From Chryseobacterium arachidis (GTDB taxonomy: Bacteria > Bacteroidota > Bacteroidia > Flavobacteriales > Weeksellaceae), in the NCBI RefSeq assembly GCF_900129245.1, contig NZ_FQUT01000002.1, positions 62,001 through 126,000 of the forward strand: DNA of 64,000 nt. The letters run 5' to 3'. Below, piece after piece: positions 26,448-34,887 of the stretch (position 1 is its first letter; each line of letters starts with the position of its first letter). Under the pieces are notes generated by a model, which worked only from the letters and a program-made list of their open reading frames with translations, was not told where the DNA came from and searched no databases. The translations under genes and the position numbers were made by a program.

Positions 26448-27317
26448 TTATTGAGCAAGCAATCCAAGAACTTTTTCCAATCCTGCAGGCATTTCGTCGT
26501 TGGTAGCTTTCACTTTCACTCCAAGAGAATATTCTTTTTCCACTTTAATTCCTGTGCTTGAAGTTCTCTTGTAAGAAACATCTACATTGAATTTCACGGG
26601 TCCGAAACCTCATGAAGCTCCGGCTTTAATCCCGAATTCATCGCTTACGTCTTTCGTGTACGTTGAATTTAATTTTACGTTAAAATCAACCTCGCAAGTT
26701 TCAATTCTGAAGCTTGGAACGTTCAATAAGGCAATGAAAGGAACTGAAATTTCAACATCCTGTTCAATTGTAGGATCTACGTTCGGAGTGTCTGTTTCGT
26801 TTTTGTACTCAGGATTTGGAACGTGTTTTTTGTACTTGAATTCTGCCATACGAAGTTTGTCGTCGTCTCCATCCTTTTCGAAACCAACCTCTTTGATGAA
26901 GTTTACTGTACTGATTGAAGCGTTTGACTGAGCGGTAACACAAGCGTTCAATGGTCCTCCGATGATTTTTGCGAAATCGATGCTTCCCAACTCCGCGGCA
27001 AAATCTGCACTTTCTGCTCCCGAAGTTTTGAAAACCTGATCATCAGCAGCCATTCTTCCTGCGATCATTTTTAAAACTTCCGTAGATACACTTGCAAAAG
27101 ATTTTTCCCACTTCTCATCGTAGTTTTTCTTGAAATCTTCGATGATGCTTAATAAATCTTTGTTTGAAAGACCTGCCAATTCAGAAGTTTCGATTCCTGA
27201 AACTTTTTCGTAAACTGCAGGAGTTAATGATTTTTCTAAACCTGTTAAAAGGTCAATTAATTCATTTTTTGTTTTTTTTGTGTGGTTTGCTTCCAACACT
27301 GACTTTAATGTTTCCAT
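26448..27317 (-). pseudogene. DUF2589 protein gene interrupted by an in-frame TGA
   Basis: The ATG at 27317 opens a 235-codon frame that ends at TGA (26610-26612), after SDEFGIKAGAS. The same frame continues for 53 further sense codons to TAA at 26448 and reads as protein: GFGPVKFNVDVSY, KEYSLGVKVKATNDEMPAGLEKVL. DUF2589 proteins normally end in such a strand plus an MPAGLEK-like helix. So the full product should be about 289 residues and the TGA probably replaces a sense codon such as GGA. Visible family blocks are IDFAKIIGGPLNACVTAQSN and NVPSFRIETCEVDFNVKL. Either a recent nonsense mutation or a base-call error; a truncated but active protein is possible. Confidence 0.75.
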
Positions 27318-27353
27318 GTTTTGGTTTGTTTAGGTTATTAAAAATTTCTACTG

Positions 27354-27361
27354 CAAATTTA
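27354..27361 (-). promoter_or_regulatory. -7 element upstream of the DUF2589 cassette
   Basis: TAAATTTG on the minus strand matches TAnnTTTG, 36 bp before the start codon. No convincing -33 element is seen. Confidence 0.4.
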
Positions 27362-27425
27362 TATTGCATCACAGTGAGGAAGCTCAGTAATTCACCTAAA
27401 CTTAAACCGTAAAATCACCCAAATA

Positions 27426-27461
27426 AAAAAAGTAGATTCCCCGATAGAGAACCTACTTTTT
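27426..27461 (-). terminator. terminator-like hairpin downstream of the SDR gene
   Basis: AAAAGTAG...CTACTTTT stem; on the minus strand it is followed by TTTTTTTATTT. It lies some 370 bp after the SDR stop and before the DUF2589 promoter. Confidence 0.55.
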
Positions 27462-27470
27462 GCTTTGTTT

Positions 27471-27508
27471 AAAAGGGTTTTACATTTTTTAAAATAGAAA
27501 ACCCTTTT
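27471..27508. repeat. AT-rich hairpin AAAAGGGTTTT
   Basis: Perfect arms AAAAGGGTTTT and AAAACCCTTTT around a 16-nt loop. A second possible terminator beside 27426-27461. Confidence 0.6.
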
Positions 27509-27705
27509 ACATTTTCTGATTATCCGCAATATGCCATAATTAAATATCGCTTGCTGTAATCATGATTATTTTTTTACCACAACGTACACTAAGGTTATCC
27601 ACAAAGCCCACAAATATTGTGTTCCTTGTGAAATCTTCAGTGCTCTTCGTGGCTAAAACCCAAGTATGATCAATAAAGGATGTTCAAATAAATTTTTATA
27701 CACAA

Positions 27706-27777
27706 TGTTATTCCGACGAAGGAGGAATCTCTACAAACGATAATGGATTCTTCACTCCACTTTATTCCTGAATGACA
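27706..27777. repeat. dispersed imperfect palindrome, family A copy 4
   Basis: TGTTATTCCGACGAAGGAGGAATCT at the left and GATTCTTCACTCC...CTGAATGACA at the right form the family A hairpin. Confidence 0.75.
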
Positions 27778-27832
27778 AACGCATTAATTAATCTTAACTC
27801 CTTAAAATAATTCTTAATAATTAAAATTAATA

Positions 27833-28714
27833 CTAATTTGACTTTTTTGCTTTAATCATTGCTTCCAGAGCATCCCACATTTCCTGAGGAATATCTTCCA
27901 GCATGTTGAATTCTCCCGCACCCTGCAACCATTCTCCGCCGTCAATTGTTACCACTTCTCCATTCATATAAGCGGAATAATCGGAAACTAAATAGGCAGC
28001 AAGATTCGCCAGTTCCTGATGTTCTCCCACTCTTCGTAAAGGAACTTTTTTTCTCATATCGAATTTTTCCTGTAAATCGCCCGGAAGCAATCTGTCCCAA
28101 GCCCCTTTTGTAGGGAAAGGTCCCGGAGCGATTGCATTGAAACGGATCCCATATTTTGCCCATTCAACCGCGAGAGATCTCGTCATTGCTAAAACCCCGG
28201 CTTTTGCACAAGCGGATGGAACGACATAAGCAGAACCCGTCCATGAATAAGTCGTAACAATATTTAAAACCGTTCCCGGAGTTTTTGAATCGATCCAGTG
28301 TTTTCCGATGGAAAGCGTACAGTTTTTTGTTCCCTTTAATACAATATCTAAAATTGAGTCGAATGCAGAATGTGTTAATCTTTCTGTTGGCGAAATGAAA
28401 TTCCCGGCCGCATTATTTAGTAGAATATCAATTTTTCCGAATTCTTTTAATGTAGCTTCCTTCATGGCTTCTACCTCATCCCAGTTTCTCACGTCACACG
28501 CAACACAAAGAACTTTTCCGCCAGTTTCGTCTTCCAATTCTTTTGCAGTTCCTTGTAATTTTTCTATATTTCTGGAGGTGATAACTACTTTTGCGCCTAG
28601 CTGAAGGAAATATTTGGTCATTGCTTTTCCAAGACCGCTCCCCCCGCCCGTGACGATGGCTACTTTATCTTTTAGTGCGTCTTCACGCAACATGGGTTGT
28701 GTATAAAGATTCAT
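27833..28714 (-). CDS. SDR family oxidoreductase, 2,4-dienoyl-CoA reductase-like
   Basis: A 293-residue short-chain dehydrogenase. The cofactor motif TGGGSGLG is at 22-29 and NNAAG follows in the middle. The active-site region lacks the plain YxxxK; instead it reads YVVPSACAKAG, followed by RFNAIAPGPFPTKGAW. This is the arrangement of eukaryotic 2,4-dienoyl-CoA reductases (DECR). It probably reduces dienoyl-CoA during unsaturated fatty acid oxidation with NADPH. Family call strong, substrate inferred. Confidence 0.88.
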   Translation of the reverse strand: MNLYTQPMLREDALKDKVAIVTGGGSGLGKAMTKYFLQLGAKVVITSRNIEKLQGTAKELEDETGGKVLCVACDVRNWDEVEAMKEATLKEFGKIDILLNNAAGNFISPTERLTHSAFDSILDIVLKGTKNCTLSIGKHWIDSKTPGTVLNIVTTYSWTGSAYVVPSACAKAGVLAMTRSLAVEWAKYGIRFNAIAPGPFPTKGAWDRLLPGDLQEKFDMRKKVPLRRVGEHQELANLAAYLVSDYSAYMNGEVVTIDGGEWLQGAGEFNMLEDIPQEMWDALEAMIKAKKSN

Positions 28715-28897
28715 ACGTTTTATTTTTTCTTAAAAATAATAAATATTGAAACGTGATACGATAAAATGATTTGAGAAATAATGCTGTAAATAGTTATTTA
28801 TTTTTACCGCAAAAGATTCCAAAGAATTTGTTGTGAAAGAATTCAAAGTTTACAAAAATGTGGCTATTCCTGAAAGATTGATAAATTTTGTGGGCTC

Positions 28898-28931
28898 AAA
28901 CCTCATAGGTTTTTGAAAACCTATGAGGTTT
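28898..28931. repeat. perfect palindromic hairpin AAACCTCATAGGTTTT
   Basis: Arms AAACCTCATAGGTTTT and AAAACCTATGAGGTTT (16 bp, no mismatch) with a 2-nt loop. Abuts the complex repeat to its right. Confidence 0.8.
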
Positions 28932-28952
28932 ATTATTCTTAACAGTCGCAAA

Positions 28953-29050
28953 TTCCTAGCCCAGATAGGAACGGCATCCTTTTTTGTTGCGGCTGGAGCG
29001 AAGCGGAAGCCGTAACAAAAAAGATACAGTGGATAGCTGGAAATAGCTCC
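28953..29050. repeat. complex intergenic repeat with TAGCCCAGATAGGAACGGCA core
   Basis: Starts TTCCTAGCCCAGATAGG and ends GGATAGCTGGAAATAGCTCC. Inside, TTTTTTGTTGCGGCT pairs with AGCCGTAACAAAAAA. The sequence resembles a repeat I recall from other flavobacterial genomes; it occurs once in this window. Confidence 0.65.
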
Positions 29051-29060
29051 CAATAAAAAC

Positions 29061-29097
29061 AAAAACAGCCCGATAAATAGTTTATCCGGCTGTTTTT
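29061..29097 (-). terminator. terminator of the DUF1573 gene
   Basis: AAAAACAGCC...GGCTGTTTTT stem located 30 bp after the stop at 29127; flanked by A and T runs on both strands. Confidence 0.8.
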
Positions 29098-29126
29098 ATA
29101 TTGAACAAGATTAAATTTAATCCAAA

Positions 29127-29537
29127 TTAAGAAGCAACAACAGTTCCTTTGAAGGTAAGTGTTTTTGGCGTTTTGCTGTCACTAGTTGTAACGTTTACTG
29201 TTTTCATAAAAGCTCCTGCTGATGCCGCATTGTAGCTCGCTTCAACAAATCCTTTTTTCCCCGGAAGGATAGGAGTTTTTGTGTAGTCTGCTGTTGTACA
29301 TCCACAAGATGGTGCCACATTCTCAATGATGATTGGCTTTTTTGAAGTATTGGTAAATTCGAATCTGATTAACTTTGGTTTTCCCTGAGGAATATTCCCT
29401 ACATCGATAGATTCTGATTTCCAGGTAACGTCTGCAAGCATTCTTACTACTGGCGCATTGTCAGTCGGAAATACATTTGCATAAAACGGAGAAAATGCCA
29501 AAACTGCTAAAAGAGCTGTAATTTTTAAATTTTTCAT
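29127..29537 (-). CDS. DUF1573 domain-containing exported protein
   Basis: A 136-residue protein with signal peptide (~1-20) and one DUF1573 Ig-like domain. The family signature is the CGC motif in NVAPSCGCTTADYTKTPILPG, preceded by IRFEFTNTSKKPIIIENV. The role is unknown; such proteins are common in Bacteroidota envelopes. It is divergent from the histidine kinase at 29696 and could share a control region with it. Confidence 0.9.
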   Translation of the reverse strand: MKNLKITALLAVLAFSPFYANVFPTDNAPVVRMLADVTWKSESIDVGNIPQGKPKLIRFEFTNTSKKPIIIENVAPSCGCTTADYTKTPILPGKKGFVEASYNAASAGAFMKTVNVTTSDSKTPKTLTFKGTVVAS

Positions 29538-29695
29538 GAGTATAAATTTTAATAGTTAAAAGAACCGATATCTTTTGTTATCGCAAATGTAAGAGGAATA
29601 TGAATACGACTTGTTAATTGCTATCAAACATTTGTTAATAAGTTGTTAATGATAAAAGATTAATAGATATTTTTGGATAATATTGTTTCTGTAAA

Positions 29696-30940
29696 ATGGA
29701 AATAAAAAAGCTCAATATTATCATTACCCTCGGGTTTGTCGCTATTATCGGAATTTTAATAGCACAGCTTTTGTGGACCCGGCAAGCTTATAATCTTGAG
29801 GATGAAAAATTTGACCAAAAAGTAAACATTGCTTTAATGGAGGTGGTAGAAAAGCTATCCGGAGGGGAAGCTTCTTTTACGGAAAGCCCCGTAAAAAATA
29901 TTTCTAACGATTACTACGTAGTTAATATTAACAACGAATTCCACCCTGCTGTACTGGAACACTATCTGAAAACTGAATTTACACGGCTGCAAATAAATAC
30001 CGATTATGTTTACGCATTATACAATTGCCACAGTGATAAAATGATGTATGGAAAATATGTGTCTAAGCATCAGGAAAGTCCTAACAAGGCTATTAAATTT
30101 CCAAAGCACAAAAATCTGGTGTATTATTTTTCGATACGTTTTCCGGATAAAGCTACATATCTCATCAGTTCTTTACGCTTTTGGTATTTGCTTACATTTG
30201 CTTTGATTATTATTCTTTTGGTCTATGTTTATTCGATTTATACGATTATTCAGCAGAAAAAGTTTTCAGAACTGCAGCGGGATTTTATCAATAATATGAC
30301 GCATGAGTTCAAAACTCCCCTTTCATCAATACTTCTGGCTTCCGAAGCATTGACAAAGCAAGATCTTATTAAAGAAAATCTAAAGTTAAAAACGTACACA
30401 TCGATCATCACCGACCAAAGTCATAAGCTTAATAATCATATTGAAAAAATATTGAATATTGCTAAAAATGATGCTTCCGGCCTGTCTTTAAAACCTCAAA
30501 GAATTGTTTTATTGCCTTTTATCCAGGAAATTGCTGATTCCATCAAGCATAAAAATGAGAATCTTTCTATTGCAGTAGACATAGATAGTACTGATTCTAT
30601 TATTGCTGACGAATTTCACTTTACCAACATCATTTACAATATTTTAGACAACTCGATTAAATATTGTGACACACAGCCGACTATTAAAATTTCTTCCATT
30701 AAAGATTCAAAAGGTTTATATTTAAAGTTTAAAGACAACGGAATAGGAATTCCGGCTAAAAATATTCCTCATATTTTTGATAAATTTTACAGGGTAAATA
30801 CCAACAAAAGTGATGAGGTGAATGGCTTTGGGCTCGGATTATTTTATGTAAAAAAGATCGTCCAGCAACATCACTGGAAAATTTCAGTTGAAAATAATAC
30901 GGATAAAGGAATTACGATCACGCTGTTTTTACCATTTTAA
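29696..30940 (+). CDS. sensor histidine kinase (HisKA type)
   Basis: A 414-residue membrane kinase. Two membrane helices (7-28 and 163-183) flank a ~135-residue periplasmic sensor domain. The dimerisation helix carries H203 in NNMTHEFKTPLSS, and the ATP domain shows NILDNSIKY, DNGIGIP, IFDKFYRV and GFGLGLFYVKKI. Next to it, 11 bp on, is its OmpR-type regulator. The overall layout recalls the Bacteroidota RprX type. Confidence 0.94.
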   Translation: MEIKKLNIIITLGFVAIIGILIAQLLWTRQAYNLEDEKFDQKVNIALMEVVEKLSGGEASFTESPVKNISNDYYVVNINNEFHPAVLEHYLKTEFTRLQINTDYVYALYNCHSDKMMYGKYVSKHQESPNKAIKFPKHKNLVYYFSIRFPDKATYLISSLRFWYLLTFALIIILLVYVYSIYTIIQQKKFSELQRDFINNMTHEFKTPLSSILLASEALTKQDLIKENLKLKTYTSIITDQSHKLNNHIEKILNIAKNDASGLSLKPQRIVLLPFIQEIADSIKHKNENLSIAVDIDSTDSIIADEFHFTNIIYNILDNSIKYCDTQPTIKISSIKDSKGLYLKFKDNGIGIPAKNIPHIFDKFYRVNTNKSDEVNGFGLGLFYVKKIVQQHHWKISVENNTDKGITITLFLPF

Positions 30941-30951
30941 ATGTGCAATTC

Positions 30952-31632
30952 ATGGAAAAATCTAAAATTCTATATGCCGAAGACGACAAAACGATAGCTT
31001 TTCTTATTCAGGACAGTCTGGAGAGTTATTATGACATTTCCTGTTATTCCGATGGGAAATCTGCGTTCGAAGCCTTTAATCATGAAAGTTTTGACATTTG
31101 CCTTTTAGATATCATGATGCCCGAAATGAATGGTTTTGAATTGGCAGAACGAATCCGTGAAAAAAATTCTGAGATCCCGATCATTTTCATTTCCGCTAAA
31201 GCGCTGAAAGAAGACAGAATCAAAGGATTAAAAATTGGCGCAGATGATTATCTGGTAAAACCATTCAGCATCGAGGAGCTGATTTTAAAAATTGAAGTTT
31301 TCCTGAAACGATCAAAGAAAACAAATATTTCTCCATCAAAATACAAAGTTGGAAAATACGATTTTGATCCTCAAAATTACACCTTACAGGATTCTAAAAA
31401 TACGGTTACTCTTACCCAAAGAGAATCTGAATTGCTTCTCTATTTCATTCGTAACAAAAACACGGTGCTGAAAAGGCAGGATATTCTGAAAGCAGTTTGG
31501 GGTGATGATGATTATTTTATGGGACGAAGCCTTGATGTTTTTATTTCAAGATTACGAAAAGTATTTGCCGATCAGGAAAATATTGTCATTGAGAATCTGC
31601 ATGGAATTGGCTTTCGTTTTTCTGAGAAGTGA
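30952..31632 (+). CDS. OmpR-family response regulator
   Basis: A 226-residue regulator. Acidic pocket E10/D11/D12, phospho-acceptor D53 (LLDIMMPEMNG), K103 (YLVKPF), then a C-terminal winged helix (LTQRESELLLYFIRN, DVFISRLRK, GIGFRFS). The ATG at 30952 is preferred over a GTG three codons earlier, because MEKSKILYAEDD is the usual family start. Partner of the kinase immediately upstream; RprY-like. Confidence 0.94.
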   Translation: MEKSKILYAEDDKTIAFLIQDSLESYYDISCYSDGKSAFEAFNHESFDICLLDIMMPEMNGFELAERIREKNSEIPIIFISAKALKEDRIKGLKIGADDYLVKPFSIEELILKIEVFLKRSKKTNISPSKYKVGKYDFDPQNYTLQDSKNTVTLTQRESELLLYFIRNKNTVLKRQDILKAVWGDDDYFMGRSLDVFISRLRKVFADQENIVIENLHGIGFRFSEK

Positions 31633-31636
31633 TTTT

Positions 31637-31814
31637 TTTTGGTTAATCGCAAAGACGTAAATTTTAATTTAAAATAACCGTTTTAAGGCGCAAGGATTTT
31701 ATCTTCGATAAAATTTAATGTATTGTATAAACTCTTTGCCGAAAATCTTTGATTTTCTTGCGCCTTAAAACAGTAAAGATTAAAAAATCTTTGCGCCTTT
31801 GCGATTAACCAAAA
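31637..31814. repeat. 178-bp nested inverted repeat, family B
   Basis: The outer arms TTTTGGTTAATCGCAAAG (31637-31654) and CTTTGCGATTAACCAAAA (31797-31814) are an 18-bp perfect inverted repeat. Inner arms TTTTAAGGCGCAAG (31681-31694) and CTTGCGCCTTAAAA (31757-31770) are also perfect. The element fills most of the gap between the regulator and the GH92 gene. Confidence 0.85.
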
Positions 31815-31908
31815 GCATATTTTCATCCATTTCATTTTAAACAAATAAAACGATAAACAATTATTCTTCGATTTTATCTAAATTTAATCTCCGAAAAAAT
31901 ATTCATTC

Positions 31909-34200
31909 ATGAGAAGGCTAGGAACTCTTATATTTCTTTTATTTTTCAGTTTATATTGTAAAGCTCAAAAATTCGAAAAATTATATCAATACGTTAATCC
32001 GTTGATCGGGACAGAAAAAATGGGACATACTTATCCCGGCGCAACAGCCCCGTTCGGAGCGGTTCAGCTAAGTCCTGAAACAGACACTATTTCTTATGAA
32101 ATGAACGGAAAATACAACGGTGATGTTTACAAATATTGTGCAGGGTATCGTTACGAAGACAAAACTATTGTAGGTTTCAGTTCCACACATTTTAGCGGAA
32201 CGGGACATTCTGATTTAGGAGATTTTCTCGTAATGCCGACTGTCGGAAAATTACAGTTGAATCCAGGAACAGCAACAAATCCTGAAAGTGGCTACAGGAG
32301 CAGATTTTCTCATCAGAATGAAACCGCAGAAGCAGGATATTATAAAGTGAAACTGGATGATTACAATATTTTGGCGGAATTGACTTCCACAACAAGAGTC
32401 GGAGTTCATCGATATACTTTTCCAAAGTCTGATCAGGCTCATATTATCTTAGATTTGATGGCTGGAATTTACAACTATGACGGAAAAAATGTCTGGACTT
32501 ACGTTCGTGTAGAAAACGGAAATACGATTACCGGTTACCGACAGACAAACGGCTGGGCAAGAACAAGAACAGTTTATTTTGCCATGAAATTTTCAAAGCC
32601 ATTTAAATCTTACGGTCAGAAAAATTATGACGGAAAGCAAGTTTATGGTGGATTTTGGAGAAAATTCGACCAAACCAAAAACTTCCCTGAGATTGCAGGA
32701 AAAAATCTGAAAATGTATTTTGATTTTGATACGAATGAAAATGAAGCGATTGAAGTTAAATTGGCAATATCACCTGTAAGTCAAGCCAATGCATTGGAAA
32801 ATTTAGAAAAAGAAGCCGGAAGTTTATCTTTTGACCAAGTAAAAGCGCAAACGCAGGAAAACTGGAATAAAGAATTAAATAAAATCATCATCAAAGGTTC
32901 TGATACCGAAAAAACGAATTTTTATACGGCGATGTATCATACTTTTATCAATCCTACTACTTACAATGATACGAATGGCGAATATAAAGGTCTAGATCAA
33001 AACATTCATAAAGCTGAAAATTTTACAAATTATACAACTTTCTCGCTTTGGGATACGTATCGTGCGCTTCATCCTTTCTTTAATATTATTCAGCCTAAAA
33101 GAAATGGTGATATGGTGAAATCGATGATGGCTCATTATGATCAGTTTTCTATGAAAATGTTGCCAATCTGGTCACATTACGCGAATGACAATTGGTGTAT
33201 GAGCGGTTATCACAGTGTGGGTGTTGTTGCTGACGCGATTATCAAAGGGAATTATGACGGAGATAAAAAAGCAGCATTAATAGCTTGCGTAGAAACTGCC
33301 AACAAAAGAGATTATGAAGGAATCGGACAATATATAGATTTGGGCTACATTCCTGCCGAGAAAAACGGAACTTCGGTTTCGAACACGTTGGAATATGCTT
33401 ACGACGATTGGGCAATTGCACAATTGGCGAAACATTTAGGCGAAACGGAAACTTACAATCAGTTTATCAAACGTTCTGAAAACTGGAAAAATAATTTTGA
33501 TAAAACGGTCGGATTTATGCGTCCTCGTTTGACGGATGGAAGTTTTAAGAAAGATTTTAATGCGTTGAGCACTCACGGACAAGGCTTCATTGAGGGAAAT
33601 TCCTGGAATTACAGTTTCTTTGTTCCTCAAAATCCGGATGAATTAATTACTTTGATGGGCGGAAAGAAAAAATTCGCTGCAAAATTGGATGAATTATTTA
33701 CGATGCATTTGCCGGACGAGTTTTTTGCAGACACCGAAGATATTACACGGGAAGGGATTATCGGAGGCTACGTTCACGGAAACGAACCGGCACATCATGT
33801 GGCTTATCTTTACAATTGGGCAGGACAACCCTGGAAAACACAGGCACAGATCAGAAGGATCTTAGAAATGCAATATAAAGCCACTCCTGATGGATTGGGC
33901 GGAAATGACGATACAGGACAAATGAGCGCCTGGTATATTTTGAGCTCGCTTGGTTTTTATCCTGTTGCTCCGGGTTCTGAAGATTATGCAATCGGAAGTC
34001 CTGCTGTTGATCATGCTGTTTTGAATTTGGAAAACGGAAAAACATTTGAAATTGAAGCGATTAATCAAAGTCCGAAGAATGTGTATGTTCAAAAAATTCT
34101 TTTGAATGGAAAGGAAATTAAAAACTTTACATTGAAACACTCTGAAATTATGAATGGCGGGAAGTTGAGTTTTTATATGGGAGCTAAACCTAAAAAATGA
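31909..34200 (+). CDS. exported GH92 alpha-mannosidase
   Basis: A 763-residue glycoside hydrolase of family 92, calcium-dependent exo-alpha-mannosidases acting on N-glycan or yeast mannan structures. A signal peptide (~1-20, ending CKAQ) leads into PLIGTEKMGHTYPGATAPFG. Conserved active-site blocks are SLWDTYRALHPF, NTLEYAYDDWAIAQLA, GYVHGNEPAHHVAYLYNWAG and GQMSAWYILSSLGFYPV. It stands alone, not in a SusCD-type locus. Confidence 0.95.
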   Translation: MRRLGTLIFLLFFSLYCKAQKFEKLYQYVNPLIGTEKMGHTYPGATAPFGAVQLSPETDTISYEMNGKYNGDVYKYCAGYRYEDKTIVGFSSTHFSGTGHSDLGDFLVMPTVGKLQLNPGTATNPESGYRSRFSHQNETAEAGYYKVKLDDYNILAELTSTTRVGVHRYTFPKSDQAHIILDLMAGIYNYDGKNVWTYVRVENGNTITGYRQTNGWARTRTVYFAMKFSKPFKSYGQKNYDGKQVYGGFWRKFDQTKNFPEIAGKNLKMYFDFDTNENEAIEVKLAISPVSQANALENLEKEAGSLSFDQVKAQTQENWNKELNKIIIKGSDTEKTNFYTAMYHTFINPTTYNDTNGEYKGLDQNIHKAENFTNYTTFSLWDTYRALHPFFNIIQPKRNGDMVKSMMAHYDQFSMKMLPIWSHYANDNWCMSGYHSVGVVADAIIKGNYDGDKKAALIACVETANKRDYEGIGQYIDLGYIPAEKNGTSVSNTLEYAYDDWAIAQLAKHLGETETYNQFIKRSENWKNNFDKTVGFMRPRLTDGSFKKDFNALSTHGQGFIEGNSWNYSFFVPQNPDELITLMGGKKKFAAKLDELFTMHLPDEFFADTEDITREGIIGGYVHGNEPAHHVAYLYNWAGQPWKTQAQIRRILEMQYKATPDGLGGNDDTGQMSAWYILSSLGFYPVAPGSEDYAIGSPAVDHAVLNLENGKTFEIEAINQSPKNVYVQKILLNGKEIKNFTLKHSEIMNGGKLSFYMGAKPKK

Positions 34201-34254
34201 TTTTGTTTAGATATAATTGTGCTAATTTTCATAAATTTAAATTATACGCGTTAC

Positions 34255-34294
34255 TGTCATTCTGAACGAAGCGAAAGCGGAGTGAAGAATCTTT
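34255..34294. repeat. family A half element
   Basis: TGTCATTCTGAACGAAGCG...GAGTGAAGAATCTTTT is one arm of the family A palindrome; the second arm is absent. Confidence 0.65.
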
Positions 34295-34372
34295 TGTAAT
34301 TCTCTCGCAGATTTTGTAGATCACGCAAATTTTTAACATAACCATCTGAGAAATCTGTGGGAAATTAAATCA

Positions 34373-34400
34373 AAAAAGACTGCGATTTGCAGTCTTTTTT
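34373..34400. terminator. bidirectional terminator between GH92 and hxlR
   Basis: AAAAAGACTGC / GCAGTCTTTTTT, a perfect stem with a 5-nt loop between two convergent genes. Confidence 0.85.
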
Positions 34401-34403
34401 ATT

Positions 34404-34778
34404 TTAAAAATCTTCTTTAATCTTTCTTTTATGTGTTTTCCCCCATTGTGAAAGCGCAATGATGACAGGTTTCAATGTTCGGCTATAGTCCGTTGAGATG
34501 TATTCTACAACAACTGGCGTTTGATCTGCATGAACGACTCTTTTAACGAAACCATTTAATTCAAGATCTTTTAATTCATTGGAAAGAACCCTTGCCGAAA
34601 TTCCATGAATATTTCTTTGAAGTTCATTAAATCTAATATTCCCACTTTCCTGAAGGACGATAATAATTTTCAGTTTCCATTTTCCACCAATAACATAGAT
34701 GGCATCTTCCACAGAGGAAAGATTTTCGGAGCATCTTTGTGCAGTGATGGGTTCTTCTAAAACAATAGTATTTTCCAT
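34404..34778 (-). CDS. HxlR family transcriptional regulator
   Basis: A 124-residue winged-helix regulator. Family blocks are AIYVIGGKWKLKIIIVLQESGNIRFNELQ (27-55), ISARVLSNELKDLELNGFVKR and VEYISTDYSRTLKPVI. Members often sense quinones or other electrophiles. It is divergent from the azoreductase gene at 34888, and the shared region holds inverted and direct repeats, so it probably controls azoR and itself. Confidence 0.92.
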   Translation of the reverse strand: MENTIVLEEPITAQRCSENLSSVEDAIYVIGGKWKLKIIIVLQESGNIRFNELQRNIHGISARVLSNELKDLELNGFVKRVVHADQTPVVVEYISTDYSRTLKPVIIALSQWGKTHKRKIKEDF

Positions 34779-34791
34779 AAGCTTTAATTTA

Positions 34792-34816
34792 ACTAACCTA
34801 AAGGTTACTACTAACC
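34792..34816. promoter_or_regulatory. putative HxlR operator between hxlR and azoR
   Basis: TAACCT-AA-AGGTTA (34794-34807) is an inverted repeat. ACTAACCT occurs twice as a direct repeat 17 bp apart (34792 and 34809). Position just upstream of hxlR suggests autoregulation and azoR control. Confidence 0.5.
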
Positions 34817-34843
34817 TTTTGTTTACTACTTACTTTTGATAAG

Positions 34844-34861
34844 CAAATGTACATAATTTTG
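34844..34861. promoter_or_regulatory. divergent -7 elements of hxlR and azoR
   Basis: TACATTTG on the minus strand (34844-34851) and TAATTTTG on the plus strand (34854-34861) both match TAnnTTTG. -33 elements are not clear for either. Confidence 0.4.
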
Positions 34862-34887
34862 CTGTAGAAATTTTAATCATTAAAAAA

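Larger units (their letters stand above)
27318..27832. other. 515-bp non-coding gap
   Basis: Holds the cassette's -7 element, two hairpins (27426-27461 and 27471-27508), a weak CACAAAG-type repeat (27575-27660) and a family A palindrome (27706-27777). No coding sequence is seen. Confidence 0.75.
28715..29126. other. 412-bp gap made largely of repeats
   Basis: Contains a perfect 16-bp palindromic hairpin (28898-28931), a ~100-bp complex repeat (28953-29050) and the terminator of the DUF1573 gene (29061-29097). The open frame across 28850-29062 is composed of these repeats and is not a gene. Confidence 0.75.

Noticed and set aside
28850..29062. 70-codon minus-strand ORF
   Set aside because: It consists of the palindrome at 28898 and the repeat at 28953 and has no protein-like features.
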